Part shown: piece after piece, positions 60,019-64,000 of the stretch | Numbering within the stretch: position 1 is the first letter of the stretch | Layout: each line of letters begins with the position of its first letter | Source of the DNA: Trichomonas vaginalis G3 | Lineage: Eukaryota; Parabasalia; Trichomonadida; Trichomonadidae | Direction of reading: 5' to 3' | DNA length: 64,000 nt | NCBI RefSeq assembly: GCF_026262505.1 | Contig: NC_067204.1 | Location: forward strand, 9,457,797 to 9,521,796 | The notes under the pieces: model-generated | Told to the model about the DNA's origin: nothing | Databases searched by the model: none | The model's input: the letters and a program-made list of their open reading frames with translations, nothing else | Program-made: the position numbers and the translations under genes

Positions 60019-63000
60019 TCAGAACTTCAACTTACGAATAAAGCTTGTTTTAGTCGTTATTGAGAAGTTAAACTTTTCCTCAAATGCAGGTGTAGCAGAC
60101 TTACATAAGTCAAACCCAATCTCTTGACCGTCATAAAGTGCTTTGTAAAGTTTCATTAAACTGAACTCAGAGTCTTTGTCATATGTTCCAACAGGTATGT
60201 GAATGTTCTTATCTTCATTGTAATAGCATTGTATAGCTTCAGGAAACATTTCATTTGCTGTTAAAGCAAGGACATCTTGTTTGACACCTTTGCAACGTGT
60301 ATGGAATGCAACTTCATTTAAATCGTTAGTGAGTAAGTCTATGTAGGTCTTCTTTCCACAAAATATTGACTTGTATGCTAAACTTTGTTTTCCAGGTGTT
60401 ATTTCTGCGAAGTCAGAATGAAATTGACCAAGGTTCTTTCCTATAAGTTCTCTACCGTATCTCTTCTTAAACTCTGCTGCAAGCTTTGGTATGTCTTCAT
60501 TGAAAATATGCATGCTATCACAGTCCTGGTAGAAGATTTGAAGTCCCATATCTTCAGCAGTACAGAATACTTCGTTCATTATTCTCTTCGACATTGACAG
60601 AATGTTAACACCAAGTGGACAGAAGTTAAAGTGTCTGCAAATGCTTTTCGTTAGCTTGAAAATAGTTTTATCTGAACCATCCAAACCTTCGAACTTCACT
60701 ATATGGTTGTAGTTTCTAATGGCATATCTTATAGCATCTTTGTCATTTACTATGGTTATTTTTGACTCAATAGGAGATAGAATAGTTTTGCCATAAATAC
60801 TGTTCAGAATGAGCTTTATATTTTCTTGCAAAGGATTTCCTTCTTTCTTATACTTTAACCTTAACTCAAACAACTTCTTTTCTTCATCTCTTATTCTAAT
60901 ATCTCTGTTTCCATCGTAATAGTATCCTTGCAACACTTCACATTTGACACCTTGATATTCTATGAGGTCTTGTAATGTTATATGGTCAACATACATTAAA
61001 CAGCAAGTGTTTGAACTTCTGGGAACGTTAAGTTCTGGATTTAGTTCAGGGTCACAAACTATTAAAGGAAAGTGTCTTTGTATTCCAATCTCTGTTATCT
61101 TAATGAGAACAAAGAAGCCAGACATAAACTTTTCACCAATGGGTTCCTTTTGGTCGTCATCGAATAAATGTCTCATGAGATACTCTGTGCTTAACATTTC
61201 TTTCTTCATAACCTTTGGAATTCCTTCTAAAGTATAAAGTCTTGCTATAGCTGATGGATATAATGAAACAGCGTCGAAATCAGCAATGAGTTTCTCTTTA
61301 CTCTTTTGTTTCATGTTATCTGACAGCATACATCTTCCACCTTGAATACAGCGTGAAATAAATTCTCTTGGTTTATTTGAGAGGTCATATAAATTTCCAT
61401 TCGGGAAGTACACTCTGTTCTCAAATAATTTGTTAGCAATTGAACAAATACTAACGTAGTCATAAACGTTTAAATCAAATTCTTTCAATATGTCATTGCG
61501 GAACTTAACAAAACCTTCTCTTAAAATTCTTACATCTTGTTTGCAATAAAATGTGCTATACTTTTCTAAGTCGAAGTGGTTCTCATCTATTCTGCAACCT
61601 TTGATGGAATCTATGTTTTTCATGAACGTCTCCGCATCCCGGATAAACTTACATGCTTCAGAAATGACACCAGTTCTGTTGTCATTTGCTAACAAAACAC
61701 TGCTGTGGTAGTTATATGGAAATACTTCTTTCGGTCCTGTTTGTAAGTTAAACATAGCAGGAAATAGTTTAAGCTTCTTATTTATAACACTGTAAGAGTC
61801 TTTTATAATAATTGCCCTTCCTTTATATAAGCCAGTTATTTGCATTGTTCGTGAACCTTTAATGATGGGAGTTCCTTTCACTTCTGTCATGTGTCTTAAG
61901 ATGAAGTTTATGTCATAACTGAGGTTATGGAAATATATTAAACTCTTGTCAGGAAGTCGCTCCAAAAATTCTGTTGCACAGTTCTGACCCCAAATGCTTT
62001 CACTCACTGAACCATCTTCACTGTCATAACAGATGTTAAAAGCTTTATGAAAGCCGTCTGTGCTACACTCAAAGTCAGCAAAGAAAACGTGCTCAGGAAT
62101 GAACTTGCACTTATTTTTATTTACTTCTTTTGACTCGGCTTTCTTCTTCAGTTGTACACAATACTTTGGAGCATATGACAAGTCTTTAAATGGTGCAAGG
62201 TTCTGTTTATATAAGTCAGTAGTATATGTGAAAAGTTCTCCATAAGAAATAGGTTCGAAATATTTGCACTCCCACAATGTTTTCATAACATCCCATAATG
62301 GTGTTGTTCTATCATAACGAACTACATATTTATCTTCTCTCTTTGTATAAATCTTCATTTGTTTCTCAATGTTCATTCCACCACAAGCTTTGAGAATTTC
62401 TTTGTAATTTCTGACGAAATATGTTGTCATTGGTAATCTTTCGTTTAGCATGTAGTGGTCTTCAACAAGAAGTAAGTCAATAGTTCTAACAGTTTCACAT
62501 TCTTTTGGTATGTATCTCTTTATTTCATTATGTCTTGAGTCATTGAAATAACCAATGGTAACATTAAATGCTATACCTGTTGCGTCAGAAATTTCTTGTA
62601 CTTTACTTTGAGGAAAGTCTCTAACACGAATGACTTCTCTCATGTGGTCAATAGTTTCTTCATCTACTCCAGCCTGAATGCAAGCATAAACGAAACAATT
62701 GTCCTCTGTCATAAGTGCTGCAGTTCTTTTGTTCAATTCATTGAAGATTTGGTAGCGCTCAAGATTTATAGGTAATGTGCAAAGATACTTCCAGAACTGA
62801 CCGCTTCTCTTCTTATAAAACTTCTTTTCACCATTATCTTTCCAAAAGCTTTCTATAAGTGCTGGGTTTCCTGTTTGCTTAAGAGCTTCCAAAATGGCTT
62901 TTCTGGTCATTTGTCAGTGTGCTTTCATCTCTATATGGTCTCTTTTTTGGTTTGCCTTTCTTACATCTGACATCATTAAGCCTTCATATTCTGTTAAATC

Positions 63001-63798
63001 ATACATCTTTATTTCAGTAAGATTCTTTATGTTTGTCAAGAAGAAGTCATAGTGCATTTCAACAATACCTGCAGCATTTGCTTCTATCTCTGATATAAAG
63101 TTCTCCTTCAAGAGCTGATGTAGTAATGTTCCAATATTATTGAGGTTTAACGTAGAACATTCATACTTTCCACCAAGTTTATAACATACCATCCATCTCT
63201 GTTGTGAGTTTTATTTTAATTTTCTCTAAGAGTCTCATGAAAACCTTACCGAAATGTTTGTGTAAGTAGTCTCTGTTTGGTTCATCTAAAGCTTCGATGT
63301 TAAAGTCAATGAGTCTATTGCCTGACTTCACATTTCTCTTCTATTCTCTTCATCTTTCTTTAACCATCTCTCACCTTCTTTTGGTTTGTCGTCAATGGAA
63401 CGAATGACATCGTTAGCTTTGCGAACTTGTTCTATAGCACTTTTAAACATCTCTCTTCTCTGTTGTTTCAGTGTGTCGTCTCTCTTTCGTGTTTTACCAA
63501 CGTTTGCATTTGTTATGTCAAACATTTCTCTTCTTACTTCATGTGGTACTGAACGTCTATGATATAAGTCAATAGCAATGTCATTTAAAGGAAATGCTCT
63601 TGCATGGACTTTGTCCTCGCCGCGTTGCGGCTTTATGAACTCATGAATTCTATCATAACTTATTGCACCATTATAGTCATTGAGGATGTCAGCGAGTGCT
63701 TTTTTGTTTGTTGCGTAATGTTTTGCTACTTCTATGTTAGCTTCTGTTAGAAGTTGTTTTATTTCCGAGTGTTCTAACTTAGACAACTTCCGATACAT
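60019..63798 (-). pseudogene. Protein-primed family B DNA polymerase (copy B)
   Basis: Same gene as 31446-35358. Most of it (60019-62910) is one open frame of 963 codons with the OTU-like region, exonuclease FADFEC (near 62070), YCKQDVRIL, motif A DFDAVSLYPS (near 61270), motif B NSIYGKT and motif C YQDCDS (near 60520). The N-terminal part carries one copy of the HEVRREMFDITNANVG module. About two breaks. Confidence 0.85.
63605..63635. repeat. GC-rich double hairpin (site 7)
   Basis: The same site as site 2 in Polinton A, in the PolB N-terminal coding region. Confidence 0.6.
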
Positions 63799-63889
63799 CT
63801 TTAGTAGGAAATAAAAAAAATATTTTTTGAAAAAATTAGATTAGATTTTTTAAAGTTATTTTTCAAAATAATTTAATATTTTTATTTTA

Positions 63890-64000
63890 ATGAAACACAT
63901 GCAAGATTGCAAGTTCTTTTCATACAATGCTCTCGCTAATGCCATCAAGAATGAGTTCAATGGTGCTGCAAACGTTAATGTTATCTTTAACAAGAAGTTT
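63890..64000 (+). CDS. Polinton conserved protein of unknown function (copy B, cut by window end)
   Basis: The first 37 codons match the gene at 35450 (MKHMQDCKFFSYNALANAI) with a few substitutions. It runs off the window. Confidence 0.6.
   Translation, partial: MKHMQDCKFFSYNALANAIKNEFNGAANVNVIFNKKF

Larger units (their letters stand above)
53002..64000. mobile_element. Polinton (Maverick) B, left part
   Basis: It begins AGTTAGTAT at 53002, like the start of A, and shows the same gene order as the left part of A in the same orientation. It continues past the end of the window. Shared blocks look nearly identical, so both copies are young. It is broken, with several breaks in the visible part, and a Mutator-like element is inserted in its capsid gene. 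Confidence 0.85.

Noticed and set aside
26138-64000. Reading the window's second half as a free giant virus or bacterial phage
   Set aside because: Inverted ends, protein-primed PolB, rve-type integrase and nesting of two copies fit Polintons; the phage-like fibre and KilA-N genes are accessory.

Overview
The window is AT-rich eukaryotic DNA that looks like the parasitic protist Trichomonas vaginalis or a close relative. The signs are short intronless genes, a trichomonad-type initiator (TCAYWYW) just upstream of several start codons, a DUF3447/ankyrin protein built from near-identical repeats, a Tvmar1-like mariner, and two long Polinton (Maverick) elements. No search could be run; family names come from reading the sequence.

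Left part (1-26137), host genes with small mobile elements. A minisatellite opens the window. A non-autonomous Mutator-like element (1338-3069, 9-bp target duplication) carries a second minisatellite. The host genes are a TRIC-channel-like membrane protein, a GT61-type glycosyltransferase, a HeH/LEM-like membrane protein, a coiled-coil ankyrin protein, a Pmp-like surface protein, an L-threonine aldolase, a long helical HEAT-like protein, a cysteine-rich multipass membrane protein, and an ankyrin gene interrupted by an in-frame stop. Two terminal-inverted-repeat elements lie between genes: one at 16018-16951, and one at 23102-23862 packed with long hairpins. A DDE_4/PIF-Harbinger-like transposase gene follows and is cut by the left end of a Polinton.

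Polinton A (26138-53001) carries a protein-primed family B DNA polymerase, a retroviral-like integrase, an FtsK/HerA-type packaging ATPase, a probable major capsid gene, candidate minor capsid genes, two KilA-N proteins, an HNH endonuclease, and a tail-fibre/collagen cassette. A mariner (38153-39455) and a hAT element (39965-43073) are inserted in it. Several of its genes are broken, roughly ten breaks in all, so it is a fossil, though a young one.

Polinton B (53002 to beyond 64000) starts exactly inside the right terminal inverted repeat of A and repeats the left half of A in the same order, nearly identical in DNA except for its end gene and the missing HNH gene. Its capsid gene is split by a Mutator-like element (55479-57773). 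B also has several breaks.

Three kinds of short repeat recur in the Polintons and are not explained by genes: a GC-rich double hairpin, an intergenic GGGTAGA...TCTACCC element, and a shared block upstream of several genes.
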